From Bacillus sp. NTK071 (GTDB lineage: Bacteria > Bacillota > Bacilli > Bacillales > Guptibacillaceae), in the NCBI RefSeq assembly GCF_017303315.1, contig NZ_JAFKOI010000002.1:465396-529395 (forward strand): a stretch of 64,000 nt of DNA, written 5' to 3'. The notes below the pieces were generated by a model. It did no database searches, was not told where the DNA came from, and was given only the letters and a program-made list of their open reading frames with translations. Both the position numbers and the translations under genes were made by a program. Below are positions 1 to 10,599 of this stretch, piece by piece; the stretch's first letter is position 1; each line of letters starts with the position of its first letter.

Positions 1-97
1 TTTCATCTGTGGTGGCCCCGTTGTATCCTAACAAATGAAATTCATCCAGCTTACTTTCTAGGGCTGGGTATACTTCTTTCTTCCACTCTTCCATCAT
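1..97 (-). CDS. comN: ComN-like post-transcriptional regulator, N-terminus only
   Basis: Only the first 32 codons are inside the window; the gene runs off the left edge. The peptide begins MMEEWKKEVYPALESKL and continues through DEFHLLGY, which resembles the start of B. subtilis ComN (YrzD), a small regulator of comE mRNA. The position beside spoVB agrees with B. subtilis, where yrzD lies between spoVB and secDF. A GAGAGGAGAC ribosome site lies at 101-110; either of two adjacent ATG codons (97 or 94) could be used. The identity rests on a short match plus gene order. Confidence 0.7.
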   Translation of the reverse strand, partial: MMEEWKKEVYPALESKLDEFHLLGYNGATTDE

Positions 98-114
98 TCT
101 GTCTCCTCTCATTT

Positions 115-600
115 TTAGAAAATCGAGTAAATGGCGGCACCAACGCCTAAACCCGCAAGAACAACTCCTGTAAGAATGGATAGAAAGGCGTATTTAAATC
201 GTATCGCAAAAAGCGCTGCTGCTACACATGCACTGTATGCTCCTGTAGTTGGAAGCGGAACAGCGGTGAATAGAATTAATCCTATCGCTCCATATTTCTC
301 GACATTCTTACTTTTGCTCAGTGTGCGGTGATAAAGCCAATCATAGAAACGCTTATACCATTCAAATCTCATTAACCAATTACTAAGCGGCTGAAAGAGC
401 AGTAGTAATGGAATAATCGGCAGTGTGTTTCCAAGCAAACTTAGAAATAAGGCTTTTAGAAACGAGAAATCAAAGGCATATGCCAGAGGCAACCCACCTC
501 GTAACTCTAATATTGGAAGGGCAGATATAATCACTACAATCACTTCCTGTGGAAGAAAACCTAAGTTCTCTACAACGAATTGTTTAATTGCTTCTTTCAT
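115..600 (-). CDS. COG2426 family small membrane protein
   Basis: This 161-residue protein is almost entirely hydrophobic, with about four to five membrane segments. The signature PILELRGGLPLAYAF (about residues 29-43) and the later VPLPTTGAYSACVAA stretch are typical of the family annotated as putative small multidrug export protein (COG2426, PF06695). That function is a database label without firm experimental support. AGGAGTG lies 8 bases before the ATG at 600. It is not at this position in B. subtilis, so it is an insertion between comN and spoVB here. It is divergent from spoVB. Confidence 0.8.
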   Translation of the reverse strand: MKEAIKQFVVENLGFLPQEVIVVIISALPILELRGGLPLAYAFDFSFLKALFLSLLGNTLPIIPLLLLFQPLSNWLMRFEWYKRFYDWLYHRTLSKSKNVEKYGAIGLILFTAVPLPTTGAYSACVAAALFAIRFKYAFLSILTGVVLAGLGVGAAIYSIF

Positions 601-621
601 TAAAACACTCCTATATGCCTG

Positions 622-652
622 TCATGCTTTGTCCCCTAATAAGCATATACAT
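622..652 (+). promoter_or_regulatory. Candidate sporulation (sigma-E-like) promoter for spoVB
   Basis: TCATGCT at 622-628 and CATATACAT at 644-652 are about 15 bases apart and resemble the -35 and -10 elements of sigma-E promoters. spoVB is transcribed by sigma-E in B. subtilis. The match is imperfect, so this is a weak call. Confidence 0.3.
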
Positions 653-720
653 AGTGATAAAAAATATCTAGACTTTTCTACAATTTTGCAGGGGTATTCT
701 GGATGGAAAGTTGGGTGAAT

Positions 721-2271
721 ATGTCAAAGCAAACCTTTTTACGAGGGACTCTTTTTCTAATTCTTGCTGGATTGATTACAAAGGTGCTCGGATTTATTAA
801 CCGTATTGTGATGGTTCGAGTTATGGGAGAAGAAGGTGTCGGTCTCTACATGATGGCTGTTCCGACACTAATTCTAACCATTACGTTAACACGTATGGGA
901 CTACCTGTGGCCATCTCTAAGATGGTTGCTGAAGCTGATGCAGAAGGTGATCGCCAGAAAATCAAACGAATCCTAATTGTCTCACTCTCCATTACAACCG
1001 TACTTAGCGTTATTTTCACGACCGTTATGGTACTAGCCGCACCACTCTTATCAAAGACTGTTTTCACAGACGAGCGTACTTTCTATCCCCTTATCGCTAT
1101 AGCTCCTGTCGTATCAATCGTTGCCCTTTCTTCTGTCCTTCGTGGTTATTTTCAAGGACTTCAAAATATGCGACCTTCTGCTTATTCTCAAGTTATTGAA
1201 CAAATTGTGCGAATTTGTCTCGTCGCAATCTTAACAGGCGCCTTTCTTCCTTATGGTGTTGAATATGCCGCTGCAGGTGCAATGGTTTCCGTCGTGCTAG
1301 GTGAACTTGCTTCCCTTCTCTTTATGTTCTCAATGTTCAAAATGAAAAAGCGAGTGAAGATTAGAAAAGGCTTTTTCAATTATTTAAAAGGCGGCAGAAA
1401 AACATTTAATGATTTAATGAGAATTTCTCTTCCTACAACAGGAAGTCAATTAATCGGATCCATTTCTTATTTCTTTGAACCTATTATGGTTGCAAATAGT
1501 CTTGCAATTGCAGGAGTTGCTACTAGCCTTGCTACAAAACAGTATGGCCATTTATCAGGGCTTGCCATTCCACTCCTCTTTCTTCCGACTTTTATCACAT
1601 ACTCTTTGCAGGTGTCACTCGTACCTGCAATAAGCGAAGCACATGCACAGAAACAATATAAACAAATTCAACACCGATTAAGTCAGGCTATTCGTCTTTC
1701 CATGGTTGCAGGAGGTCTCTCTGTCGTTGTCACCTATATTTTCGCCGTACCTTTGATGGATATTATGTACGATGCACCTCAAGTAGCGATCTATGTCCAA
1801 GTGATGGCACCATTCTTTTTCTTCTATTACTTTCAAGGACCTCTTGGAGCAGCACTTCAAGCGCTCGATCTTGCAAAAGCAGCGATGATTAACAGCTTTA
1901 TTGGAGCTGCAGTTAAATTAGCAGCTATTTTCTTCTTAGCCACTAGACCAGAACTCGGGATAATGGGAGCAGCACTCGCAATTGTTATAGGTATATTACT
2001 CGTTACACTACTTCACTTCGCCACTTTAGTGAAAGCTATTGGCTTTTCCATCGTAGTTAGTGATTTACTTAAAGGTGTTGCAGCAATTATTCTTGCTGCC
2101 TTCGCAGGGCATTTCTTCTACCAAATTCTTGCTACATCATCAGATATCTTCGGAACGGTTATAGCCATTGGCGCAACATCCATCGTTTATACTTTACTTT
2201 TACTACTCCTTGGTCTAGTTAATCGAAATGATTTAAGAAGACTTCCATTTATCGGGAAGTTCGTACACTGA
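721..2271 (+). CDS. spoVB: Stage V sporulation protein B, MOP-superfamily flippase
   Basis: SpoVB belongs to the MOP/MATE-like polysaccharide exporters (with MurJ and Wzx) and is needed for spore cortex formation, probably moving lipid-linked cortex precursors across the outer forespore membrane. The protein is about 516 residues with some 14 hydrophobic segments. It starts MSKQTFLRGTLFLILAGL, has GEEGVGLYMM at about residue 36 and the SSVLRGYFQG motif, and matches B. subtilis SpoVB in length and along its whole sequence. An upstream in-frame ATG at 703 exists, but the B. subtilis protein starts at the residue encoded at 721. It is the only plus-strand gene at this end apart from yrzE. Confidence 0.95.
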   Translation: MSKQTFLRGTLFLILAGLITKVLGFINRIVMVRVMGEEGVGLYMMAVPTLILTITLTRMGLPVAISKMVAEADAEGDRQKIKRILIVSLSITTVLSVIFTTVMVLAAPLLSKTVFTDERTFYPLIAIAPVVSIVALSSVLRGYFQGLQNMRPSAYSQVIEQIVRICLVAILTGAFLPYGVEYAAAGAMVSVVLGELASLLFMFSMFKMKKRVKIRKGFFNYLKGGRKTFNDLMRISLPTTGSQLIGSISYFFEPIMVANSLAIAGVATSLATKQYGHLSGLAIPLLFLPTFITYSLQVSLVPAISEAHAQKQYKQIQHRLSQAIRLSMVAGGLSVVVTYIFAVPLMDIMYDAPQVAIYVQVMAPFFFFYYFQGPLGAALQALDLAKAAMINSFIGAAVKLAAIFFLATRPELGIMGAALAIVIGILLVTLLHFATLVKAIGFSIVVSDLLKGVAAIILAAFAGHFFYQILATSSDIFGTVIAIGATSIVYTLLLLLLGLVNRNDLRRLPFIGKFVH

Positions 2272-2318
2272 GGAAGACCTGGAATTTTATATAGGTGAAT
2301 TTTTAAAGTCTTTTTTCT

Positions 2319-2521
2319 AAAAGCTCTTTTTGTCTAAAGAACCACACTTAGTTGATTGGAACGGAAGGATGCTCGACTCCTGCGGGACTAGCGGGACAGG
2401 TGAGACCCCACAGGAGTGTAAGCGACGAGGAGGCTCACCGCCCGCCCCGCGCAAAGCGAGCAACCTGGAGTGTAAGTCAACCACTACATTATAACAACCA
2501 TGTCTACGAAAAGAGCCTTTT
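2319..2521. repeat. Structured intergenic repeat with pseudoknot-capable core
   Basis: Imperfect inverted ends (2319-2333 against 2506-2521) surround a GC-rich core unlike the AT-rich flanks. Nested pairings are GTTGA 2351-2355 with TCAAC 2477-2481 and GCTCG 2371-2375 with CGAGC 2457-2461. Inside them, 2376-2386 pairs with 2407-2417 (10 of 11), and 2391-2395 plus 2399-2404 pair with 2434-2439 plus 2441-2445. These last two helices interleave, giving an H-type pseudoknot topology or two alternative folds. From memory, similar GC-rich palindromic elements recur in many Bacillaceae genomes. No clear target duplication was found. Confidence 0.7.
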
Positions 2522-2534
2522 CATAAGAACCTAA

Positions 2535-2562
2535 AAAAAGTAACCAATATTGGTTACTTTTT
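2535..2562. terminator. Bidirectional terminator between spoVB and DUF421 gene
   Basis: A perfect palindrome, AAGTAACCAAT followed by ATTGGTTACTT (2538-2559), is flanked by A and T runs on both sides, so it can stop transcription from either strand. It overlaps the last codons of the DUF421 gene. Confidence 0.85.
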
Positions 2563-3219
2563 CTCGTTTTTTATATCTATAAAAAAACTTCCATTCTTAT
2601 GAAGTGAGCAGTAGGAAATACATTTAATATCTTTTTGACCTACTTTTCTTAACTCCTGACGAAGCCATAGTGACGTCTTACCAATTCGTTCGAGATGTTC
2701 TTCTTGAACTTTGCCATCAAGGATAAGTGGTAACGGTAATAAGGAGCCAGCATCTTTCTGTTTAGTATCATTTTCCTTTTTGATAACAGACAGCTTTCCG
2801 GAAGGCTCGAGAATAGCGAACTCAACATCTGAAACCGATGCAATGTTGTTCTCTCTCAGTTGTATAAGAAGATCATCAAAGTTATAGCGCTGTTTCTTCA
2901 TAGCTGTCTCATCAATTTTGCCTCGATCTATTAATACTGAAGGTTTACCATCGACAATTTCTCTCACCTTCTCACTTTTGAGAGAGATATATGCCATTAA
3001 GATTTGAATGATCACAAGAATTCCCATTGGCACAATTGTCCGAACCATTGGTGTGCCGGGATCTTCGATTGACGTCACCGCAAGCTCCGCAATCATTATC
3101 GAAACAACAAAATCGAGGATACTGAGCTGACCAATTTCTCGTTTCCCCATTATTCGAAACACGACAATGATTAAGAAGTAAAGAACAAGCGTCCTCAAAA
3201 TAATCGTCATATACTCCAT
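2554..3219 (-). CDS. yrbG: DUF421 (YetF-type) membrane protein
   Basis: A 221-residue protein with three N-terminal membrane segments followed by a soluble domain of the DUF421/YetF type. The family hallmarks are GKREIGQLSILDFVVSIMIAE in the membrane part (the run FRIMGKREIGQLS is clear) and SVLIDRGKID with LLIQLRENNI in the cytosolic part. Its function is not established; related YetF/YrbG proteins are linked to spores and membranes. The ATG at 3219 is preceded by AAAGGAGGGCTC, better than the longer in-frame start at 3276. The match to B. subtilis yrbG next to yrzE and spoVB supports the name. Confidence 0.88.
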   Translation of the reverse strand: MEYMTIILRTLVLYFLIIVVFRIMGKREIGQLSILDFVVSIMIAELAVTSIEDPGTPMVRTIVPMGILVIIQILMAYISLKSEKVREIVDGKPSVLIDRGKIDETAMKKQRYNFDDLLIQLRENNIASVSDVEFAILEPSGKLSVIKKENDTKQKDAGSLLPLPLILDGKVQEEHLERIGKTSLWLRQELRKVGQKDIKCISYCSLHKNGSFFIDIKNEKK

Positions 3220-3319
3220 TCCGAGCCCTCCTTTCATCTTCTTTTGTTTAGTGTGACCATGTGTTTGATTCAGCATAAAGGAAGGTATTGGAAAAAGACT
3301 AAAACAAAAAAGCTCCCCT

Positions 3320-4603
3320 CTAGTAATAGGGAAGCAAATAACGAAAATAAATATATATGGTACTGATTATTAATGAGATAAACACAACAGGGATACCAAT
3401 TTTGAGAAATTCGATGAAGCGAACTTCCTGTTTTTCTTTCAAAGCGAGACCTGCTACTACAACGTTTGCAGATGCTCCGATTAATGTGCCATTTCCACCT
3501 AGACAGGATCCCAATGCAAGTGACCACCAGAGCGGATCAAGATTTGTCATACCGTATCCTGAGAATTCGGTTATGACAGGAATCATAGCAGCAACAAATG
3601 GAATATTATCAAGAAAGGCTGATAGAATACCCGCTCCCCAGAGAATGACTAAAGATGTTTTGGGCATATCCCCATCTGTATAAAGCAAGATCGCCCTTGC
3701 AACTTCATCAATAATACCTACTTCTTCTAACCCGCCTATGAGTATAAAAAGACCGATAAAGAAAAATAATGTCACCCATTCGATTGATTCAAACACTTCT
3801 TCAATTTTGTGTTCATTCTGCGTTAATAGTAAGAGGAGGACGGCACCCGCCATCGCAATATTCGTAAGTTCTGTATGAAGAAAAGGATGTAGGAGAAACC
3901 CCGATATTGTCATCAACAAGACAATGGATGATTTATATAATAATGGCCCTCTTTTCAAATAGTCTTCTGCATTTAATCTGAGTAATGACTGGCGGTATTG
4001 ATCGTCTACTTTAAGACGTTTTCGATAGAAAAACAATAACAAAGCAATGATTACCGCATAGATGACGACTACGATTGGAGCAAGGTTATAAAGAAAATCA
4101 TTAAAATCGAGGTGATCAACAGCCTGACCAATCATAATATTTGGAGGGTCACCAATCAGTGTAGCTGTCCCACCGATATTTGAGGATAATATAACGACGA
4201 TAAGAAAAGGAAGACTAGTGACTTTTAATATCCTGGTAAGAGTTAAAGTAATTGGCACAAGAAGAAGAACTGTCGTTACATTATCAAGAAGGGCTGATCC
4301 AACTGCCGTAAGCGTCCCAATAACAGCTAATAATGGTAATGGTTTGCCCTTTACTTGCTGAGCAAGTTTAATTGCAATGTATTCAAATAGTCCATTCTGA
4401 CTTGTGATGGACACAAGAATCATCATTGAAAAAAGAAGAGCAATGGTATTCCAATCGACATGCTTCATAAATGCTGAATCAGTGGTTGTAATCCCAGTAA
4501 GTAGCATGAGCAACCCGCACCCGCAGACAACAAGGGCTCGATTTATTTTTTCAGTAATGATGCCAACGTACGCAAGAACAAATATGGTAAGTGCGATGAT
4601 CAT
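3320..4603 (-). CDS. ArsB/NhaD-family ion transporter
   Basis: A polytopic membrane protein of about 427 residues with roughly 11-12 membrane segments, of the ion transporter superfamily that includes ArsB, NhaD and the mammalian P protein. Characteristic runs are GSALLDNVTTVLLLVP, GTATLIGDPPNIMIG and, in the second half, GAGILSAFLDNIPFVAAM with NGTLIGASANVV, the paired DN-containing and DPPN/ASAN hairpins of the family. The substrate (Na+/H+, arsenite, dicarboxylate) cannot be read from sequence. I prefer the ATG at 4603, because the extra 22 residues from 4669 are polar and look like a translated leader. It is not in the B. subtilis block. Confidence 0.85.
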   Translation of the reverse strand: MIIALTIFVLAYVGIITEKINRALVVCGCGLLMLLTGITTTDSAFMKHVDWNTIALLFSMMILVSITSQNGLFEYIAIKLAQQVKGKPLPLLAVIGTLTAVGSALLDNVTTVLLLVPITLTLTRILKVTSLPFLIVVILSSNIGGTATLIGDPPNIMIGQAVDHLDFNDFLYNLAPIVVVIYAVIIALLLFFYRKRLKVDDQYRQSLLRLNAEDYLKRGPLLYKSSIVLLMTISGFLLHPFLHTELTNIAMAGAVLLLLLTQNEHKIEEVFESIEWVTLFFFIGLFILIGGLEEVGIIDEVARAILLYTDGDMPKTSLVILWGAGILSAFLDNIPFVAAMIPVITEFSGYGMTNLDPLWWSLALGSCLGGNGTLIGASANVVVAGLALKEKQEVRFIEFLKIGIPVVFISLIISTIYIYFRYLLPYY

Positions 4604-4736
4604 TTCCAATCCCTGCTGCCCCTTCCCTGTCCCTTTTATAACATCGTATGACGAGCTGTCCGAATTCATGATTGGACTTCTATTTCACAACGCGATGAAT
4701 AGAATGTACAAACCATTCATATAAAGGGGGAGTTCG

Positions 4737-5126
4737 ATGAGGTCTAAACATGCATTCTCAAGTATGGGATCAGGATTACTAACGATTGTCTTGATTGTAT
4801 TAGCAACAAGCGTGTTATTATCACTCATTCTCCGATTCACATCCGTATCACAACAGGGTATCAGTCCTATAATAATTGTCAGTTCTGTAATCGCCTTTTT
4901 TATAGGTGGATTGATTGCAGGTGGAAAAGGTGGAGAACGCGGGTGGTTGCTCGGTGGAGGAACTGCGTGTATGTATATGATACTTCTTTTCCTTATCCAG
5001 TACCTTGGATACCGAGTCAGTATGAATGGTGAACAGCTCCTCTATCATGGGGGATATGGGCTTGTTTGCATTCTAGGTGGCATTATCGGCGTCAATTTAA
5101 AAGGAGGAAGTCAACGAGAAGCTTAA
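4737..5126 (+). CDS. yrzE: TIGR04086 family membrane protein
   Basis: A 129-residue protein with four predicted membrane segments and glycine-rich loops (GGLIAGGKGGERGW at about residue 57). This is the TIGR04086 family (YrzE in B. subtilis), of unknown function. GGGGGAG lies 5-6 bases before the ATG. It is divergent from the transporter gene and convergent with yajC. The equivalent gene also lies between yajC and yrbG in B. subtilis. Confidence 0.85.
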   Translation: MRSKHAFSSMGSGLLTIVLIVLATSVLLSLILRFTSVSQQGISPIIIVSSVIAFFIGGLIAGGKGGERGWLLGGGTACMYMILLFLIQYLGYRVSMNGEQLLYHGGYGLVCILGGIIGVNLKGGSQREA

Positions 5127-5131
5127 ACATG

Positions 5132-5163
5132 AAAAGAGCGCCCTCTCGTGAGGACGCTCTTTT
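5132..5163. terminator. Bidirectional terminator between yrzE and yajC
   Basis: AAAAGAGCG at 5132-5140 pairs with CGCTCTTTT at 5155-5163, with further CCTC/GAGG pairing around a TCGT loop. A and T tracts flank both sides and the two genes converge on it. Confidence 0.85.
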
Positions 5164-5170
5164 GCATGTA

Positions 5171-5443
5171 TTACTTAGTATTCTCAGTGATTGATTCACG
5201 GATTGCCGCTCGGTCAAACACCATCTTTGTACCATCAGTTGTGCGGATTGTAATTGTACCTTCATCCATTGCATCAATAATGCCATGCATACCACCAATA
5301 GTAACAACTTTATTTCCTTTTTCAAGGCTTGCCTGCATTTCTCTTGTTTTCTTTTGGCGCTTCTGTTGAGGACGTATCAAAAGGAAATAGAAAATCGCAA
5401 ACATAAGTAGTAGCGGAATTAAATTCATTAACGTTGAACCCAT
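5171..5443 (-). CDS. yajC: Preprotein translocase subunit YajC
   Basis: YajC is a single-span membrane protein that associates with SecDF and the Sec translocon. The 90-residue product has one N-terminal membrane helix (LIPLLLMFAIFYFLLIRPQQ), the conserved RPQQKRQK turn and the KVVTIGGMHGII domain. The start at 5443 follows AAAGGGGGGAAAAG; a longer start at 5473 has no better site. It lies 39 bases downstream of tgt, as in B. subtilis (yrbF). Confidence 0.95.
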   Translation of the reverse strand: MGSTLMNLIPLLLMFAIFYFLLIRPQQKRQKKTREMQASLEKGNKVVTIGGMHGIIDAMDEGTITIRTTDGTKMVFDRAAIRESITENTK

Positions 5444-5482
5444 ACTCTTTTCCCCCCTTTCTAAAAGTGACACATCTATAGA

Positions 5483-7668
<2,186 letters not shown>

Positions 7669-7766
7669 TTTCTTCACCACTGTCCTTCTAATAGTTCAAC
7701 TTAAATGATTTTACCACAGCTACTTCTGTTATCCCACCCTAACGACAATCGCGTGCATAACAACTT

Positions 7767-7964
7767 TTATCGAAACTTACCGATGATAAAGAAAACCAAT
7801 GTTAGAACAATACTAACAACAATTGAGGTTACGATTGGGAAGAAGAAAGTTGTGTTCCCCTTCCAGATTACGATGTCTCCCGGTAGCTTACCAATAAACG
7901 ACCAAAGTAATCCGATCACTAGAAAGATAATCCCTAATACAATAAATAATTTAGACATGCCCAT
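7767..7964 (-). CDS. DUF2905 small membrane protein
   Basis: A 65-residue protein with two membrane segments around the conserved central GKLPGDIVIWKGNTTFFFP, which defines DUF2905 (PF11146). Function unknown. It begins two bases after the ruvB stop and is probably the last-but-two gene of the ruvAB-queA-tgt transcription unit. Starting at the third residue (7958) is also possible. Confidence 0.85.
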   Translation of the reverse strand: MGMSKLFIVLGIIFLVIGLLWSFIGKLPGDIVIWKGNTTFFFPIVTSIVVSIVLTLVFFIIGKFR

Positions 7965-7966
7965 GC

Positions 7967-8965
7967 TTATTCAGGCACCTCCATATCAAAATGGTGATAA
8001 ACCTGATGCGTTACCATTCTGCCTCGAGGCGTTCGCTGCAAGAACCCTATCTGAAGAAGGTACGGCTCATACACATCTTCAATCGTATGACTTTCTTCAC
8101 CAATTGTAGCTGCTATGGTATCAAGCCCTACAGGACCACCGCGAAACTTTTCAATAATCGCTAGTAAAAGCTTATGATCAATATGGTCAAGTCCAAGGGG
8201 ATCCACCTGCATCATTTCAAGAGCCTGTGAAGCAAGCGAATGAGAAATAACGCCGTCACCCTTAACCTGAGCAAAATCTCGCACTCGTTTAAGCAAGCGG
8301 TTGGCGATACGTGGCGTTCCGCGTGATCTACGTGCAAGTTCAACTGCAGCTGAATCTTCCATCTCAACTTCAAAAATGTCTGCTGTTCGCATGACGATTG
8401 TTTGAAGCTCATCCTCAAGGTAATATTCCAGGCGACTTAATACGCCAAACCGATCTCTTAAAGGTGCTGTTAAAAGACCTGCTCTAGTGGTTGCCCCTAC
8501 AAGGGTAAATGGAGGGAGGTCAAGACGCACCGAGCGTGCTGTCTCACCTTTACCGATTACAATATCGAGACAATAATCTTCCATCGCCGGATACAGCACT
8601 TCTTCAACACTTCTAGGTAAACGATGGATTTCATCAATAAATAGAACATCTCCAGGCTCAAGCGCAGTAAGAATAGCCGCAAGATCGCCTGGGCGTTCAA
8701 TAGCTGGTCCTGATGTTGTTCTTAAGTTTACTTCCATCTCATTTGCAATAATAGCAGAAAGCGTTGTTTTCCCGAGACCTGGTGGTCCATAGAGAAGCAC
8801 ATGATCTAATGGCTCATTTCGCATTCTTGCCGCTTCAATAAACACTTCTAGGTTACGCTTAACCTTTTCTTGTCCGATATACTGACTTAAACGCTGAGGA
8901 CGGAGGCTATATTCTACGGATGAGTCATCACCGACCTGCTCTCCTGATAGAATTCGATCTTCCAC
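7967..8965 (-). CDS. ruvB: Holliday junction branch migration helicase RuvB
   Basis: RuvB is the AAA+ motor that drives branch migration with RuvA. The 332-residue protein has Walker [10 protein letters not shown] at residues 60-68, Walker [10 protein letters not shown], sensor 1 GATTRAG and a C-terminal winged helix with PRGRMVT. The start is GTG at 8965 after AAGGAGGGAGTAGA. It lies 12 bases downstream of ruvA. Confidence 0.98.
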   Translation of the reverse strand: MEDRILSGEQVGDDSSVEYSLRPQRLSQYIGQEKVKRNLEVFIEAARMRNEPLDHVLLYGPPGLGKTTLSAIIANEMEVNLRTTSGPAIERPGDLAAILTALEPGDVLFIDEIHRLPRSVEEVLYPAMEDYCLDIVIGKGETARSVRLDLPPFTLVGATTRAGLLTAPLRDRFGVLSRLEYYLEDELQTIVMRTADIFEVEMEDSAAVELARRSRGTPRIANRLLKRVRDFAQVKGDGVISHSLASQALEMMQVDPLGLDHIDHKLLLAIIEKFRGGPVGLDTIAATIGEESHTIEDVYEPYLLQIGFLQRTPRGRMVTHQVYHHFDMEVPE

Positions 8966-8977
8966 TCTACTCCCTCC

Positions 8978-9580
8978 TTATTGCTTCAGCATAAGCTGAA
9001 GTGCCTTTTTAATGTATTGATCTGTAGTTAGAACTTCACCATCTAGCTTTGGCTTAATTTTCTTAATCTCGCGTTCGGCATATCCAAGCGCTTTAAGTGC
9101 TTCAATCGCTTCATCGAGTTCATGAGAACCTTCTTCAGGACTTTCTTCGACAGCGAAGAGTCCTTCTGTTGGTTCGCCGAATCCTTTTAACTTTCCTTTT
9201 AAATCAAGAATGATTTGTCTTGCTGTTTTCTTACCGACTCCAGGAAACTTTGTAAGAAACTTCTCGTCTTCCAACTCAATAGCATTCACAACTTTATTAG
9301 GCTCTCCAGTAGCTAGAATAGCGACAGCCCCTTTTGGACCTATCCCTGAAACATTCAACAGCTTTTCAAATAATAGTCTCTCTTCACGAGTAGGAAACCC
9401 GTAGAGTGCGATTAGATCTTCTCTTACATAGTGATGAGTAAAAATTTGAATCGACTGATTTCGATACTTTTGAAACTCAAAAGGATTACCACAATAGATT
9501 TTATAACCAATAGCATTCGACTCTACTACAATATACTCCGTATCAATATATTCAACCGTGCCTTTAATATATTCAATCAA
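8978..9580 (-). CDS. ruvA: Holliday junction DNA helicase RuvA
   Basis: RuvA binds four-way junctions as a tetramer and loads RuvB. The product is 200 residues, the usual length, if translation starts at TTG 9580 (reading [12 protein letters not shown]), which is preceded by GGGGAG at 8 bases. Longer in-frame readings add a non-homologous tail. The OB-fold domain is followed by helix-hairpin-helix motifs ([13 protein letters not shown] and [17 protein letters not shown]) and a C-terminal three-helix domain that contacts RuvB. Confidence 0.96.
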   Translation of the reverse strand: MIEYIKGTVEYIDTEYIVVESNAIGYKIYCGNPFEFQKYRNQSIQIFTHHYVREDLIALYGFPTREERLLFEKLLNVSGIGPKGAVAILATGEPNKVVNAIELEDEKFLTKFPGVGKKTARQIILDLKGKLKGFGEPTEGLFAVEESPEEGSHELDEAIEALKALGYAEREIKKIKPKLDGEVLTTDQYIKKALQLMLKQ

Positions 9581-9650
9581 AGCTCTCTCTCCCCTACATA
9601 CATACGAACGTGTATTTCTATCTCTCCATTCTACCACAGTATGAAAGAAA

Positions 9651-9759
9651 AGCGGAAGCGACCGTTTAGGTCCAAAAAACGCTGGAGCCTTTCGAAATGA
9701 ACACGTTCTTTGTGTTCAGGGCGAAAGGTGAAGCGTTCGAGGACCTGGTCGCTGCAGCT
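9651..9759. repeat. Hairpin repeat, copy 1
   Basis: A roughly 109-base unit that folds into one long interrupted hairpin: AGC/GCT (9651-9653 with 9757-9759), AGCGACC/GGTCGCT (9657-9663 with 9747-9753), AGGTCC/GGACCT (9668-9673 with 9741-9746), AACGCT/AGCGTT (9678-9683 with 9732-9737), CCTTTCG/CGAAAGG (9688-9694 with 9722-9728) and GAACAC/GTGTTC (9699-9704 with 9712-9717). It is the first of three tandem copies filling the ruvA-bofC gap, which holds no gene. Confidence 0.85.
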
Positions 9760-9769
9760 AGATCAAAAA

Positions 9770-9878
9770 AGCGGAAGCAACCGTTTAGACCCGGCAGGCA
9801 CTGGAACAATCCAAAACGAACACGCCTTTTGTGTTCGGGTTGAATGGTGAAGTGACCGAGGGTCTGGTCGCTGCAGCT
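9770..9878. repeat. Hairpin repeat, copy 2
   Basis: Same layout as copy 1. Several stems change on both sides: AGGTCC/GGACCT becomes AGACCC/GGGTCT (9787-9792 with 9860-9865), and the CGCT/AGCG stem becomes CACT/AGTG. The outer stem AGCAACC (9776-9782) against GGTCGCT (9866-9872) has one change that gives G-U pairing on the minus strand. The terminal GAACAC/GTGTTC helix is kept. These paired changes indicate that the fold, not just the sequence, is maintained. Confidence 0.8.
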
Positions 9879-9888
9879 AGATCAGAAA

Positions 9889-9940
9889 AGCGGAAGCGAC
9901 CGTTTAGGTCCGAAAAAATCCTTTCGAAATGAACACGTTC
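9889..9940. repeat. Hairpin repeat, truncated copy 3
   Basis: The first half of the same unit: AGCGGAAGCGACCGTTTAGG followed by a short version of the copy 1 interior up to GAACACGTTC. The second half is missing and the sequence passes straight into the bofC terminator. It cannot form the long hairpin alone. Confidence 0.7.
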
Positions 9941-9951
9941 GTAACACACAA

Positions 9952-9976
9952 AAGCCTGTCCTCATTGGACAGGCTT
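9952..9976 (-). terminator. Terminator at the end of bofC
   Basis: AAGCCTGTCC (9952-9961) pairs with GGACAGGCTT (9967-9976) around CTCATT-type loop bases. The hairpin overlaps the last codons of bofC; the tract after it on the minus strand is TTTGTGTG, a short U run. Confidence 0.65.
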
Positions 9977-10507
9977 CGCTGTTTTAACCTTACAGAATGT
10001 TTGTAGCATACTTTCAAAATGATACCATGATTCCACTGGTATTCCATCCATCAATTGCTCACGTCTAGAGCTTTCAAGTTTGCCTACATCGATTTGGAAA
10101 AACGTTTGGATAACTTTTTCATCTTCTGGACTACCATCAAAAATCGAAAGTATACCATCTTCTGTTAAGCCAAAATGGCCACTTTCTTTACTCGTAGGAG
10201 AAATATCTTCAATGTTCCGCTCAAAAATCATGCGTCCCTCTTCTTGGTCAACAAGCTGCCAGTCCGCATACTGATTCCAAAAATCTTCCATCGCCCATAT
10301 TGTTTCATTCACAGTTTGCTTAGTTGAAACCCCATCCGCATAATTCGTCCTAAGAATGACTTCAACTTCAAGTGGTTCATTCACTTCTTGCTGTACAGGA
10401 ACTTTTCTGTTCTCTAGACCAGTGTCGTTGCCTTCATTAGCTAATGCCGAAGCTCCACCGATGGTCATGAGAAGCGCTAACCAAATAATCGGATAAAGGT
10501 TTTTCAT
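9962..10507 (-). CDS. bofC: BofC, forespore regulator of SpoIVB signalling
   Basis: BofC is a forespore-secreted protein that restrains the SpoIVB protease in the checkpoint controlling pro-sigma-K processing. The 181-residue product has a signal peptide (residues 1-23, ending around ALANEG) and the BofC domain with VEVILRTNYADGVSTKQT and ETIWAMEDFWNQY. A GGTGATT site precedes the ATG. It lies next to ruvA, as in B. subtilis. It relates functionally to spoIVFA and spoIVFB elsewhere in this window. Confidence 0.92.
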   Translation of the reverse strand: MKNLYPIIWLALLMTIGGASALANEGNDTGLENRKVPVQQEVNEPLEVEVILRTNYADGVSTKQTVNETIWAMEDFWNQYADWQLVDQEEGRMIFERNIEDISPTSKESGHFGLTEDGILSIFDGSPEDEKVIQTFFQIDVGKLESSRREQLMDGIPVESWYHFESMLQTFCKVKTAKPVQ

Positions 10508-10599
10508 ATCGTTTCAATCACCTTTCTTCCATTATAAAGAAGTTCATTTCGTTAGCGTCCCCATACTAAAGCAAACTATGCATACAAACGATAATAAGG

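Noticed and set aside
2352-2534. A 60-codon open frame inside the structured repeat.
   Set aside because: It runs through GC-rich paired arms with no ribosome site; the region is explained as a folded non-coding repeat.
9651-9940. Three spaced repeats as a possible mini CRISPR.
   Set aside because: Units are about 110 bases, self-complementary along their length and directly adjacent, without unique spacers.
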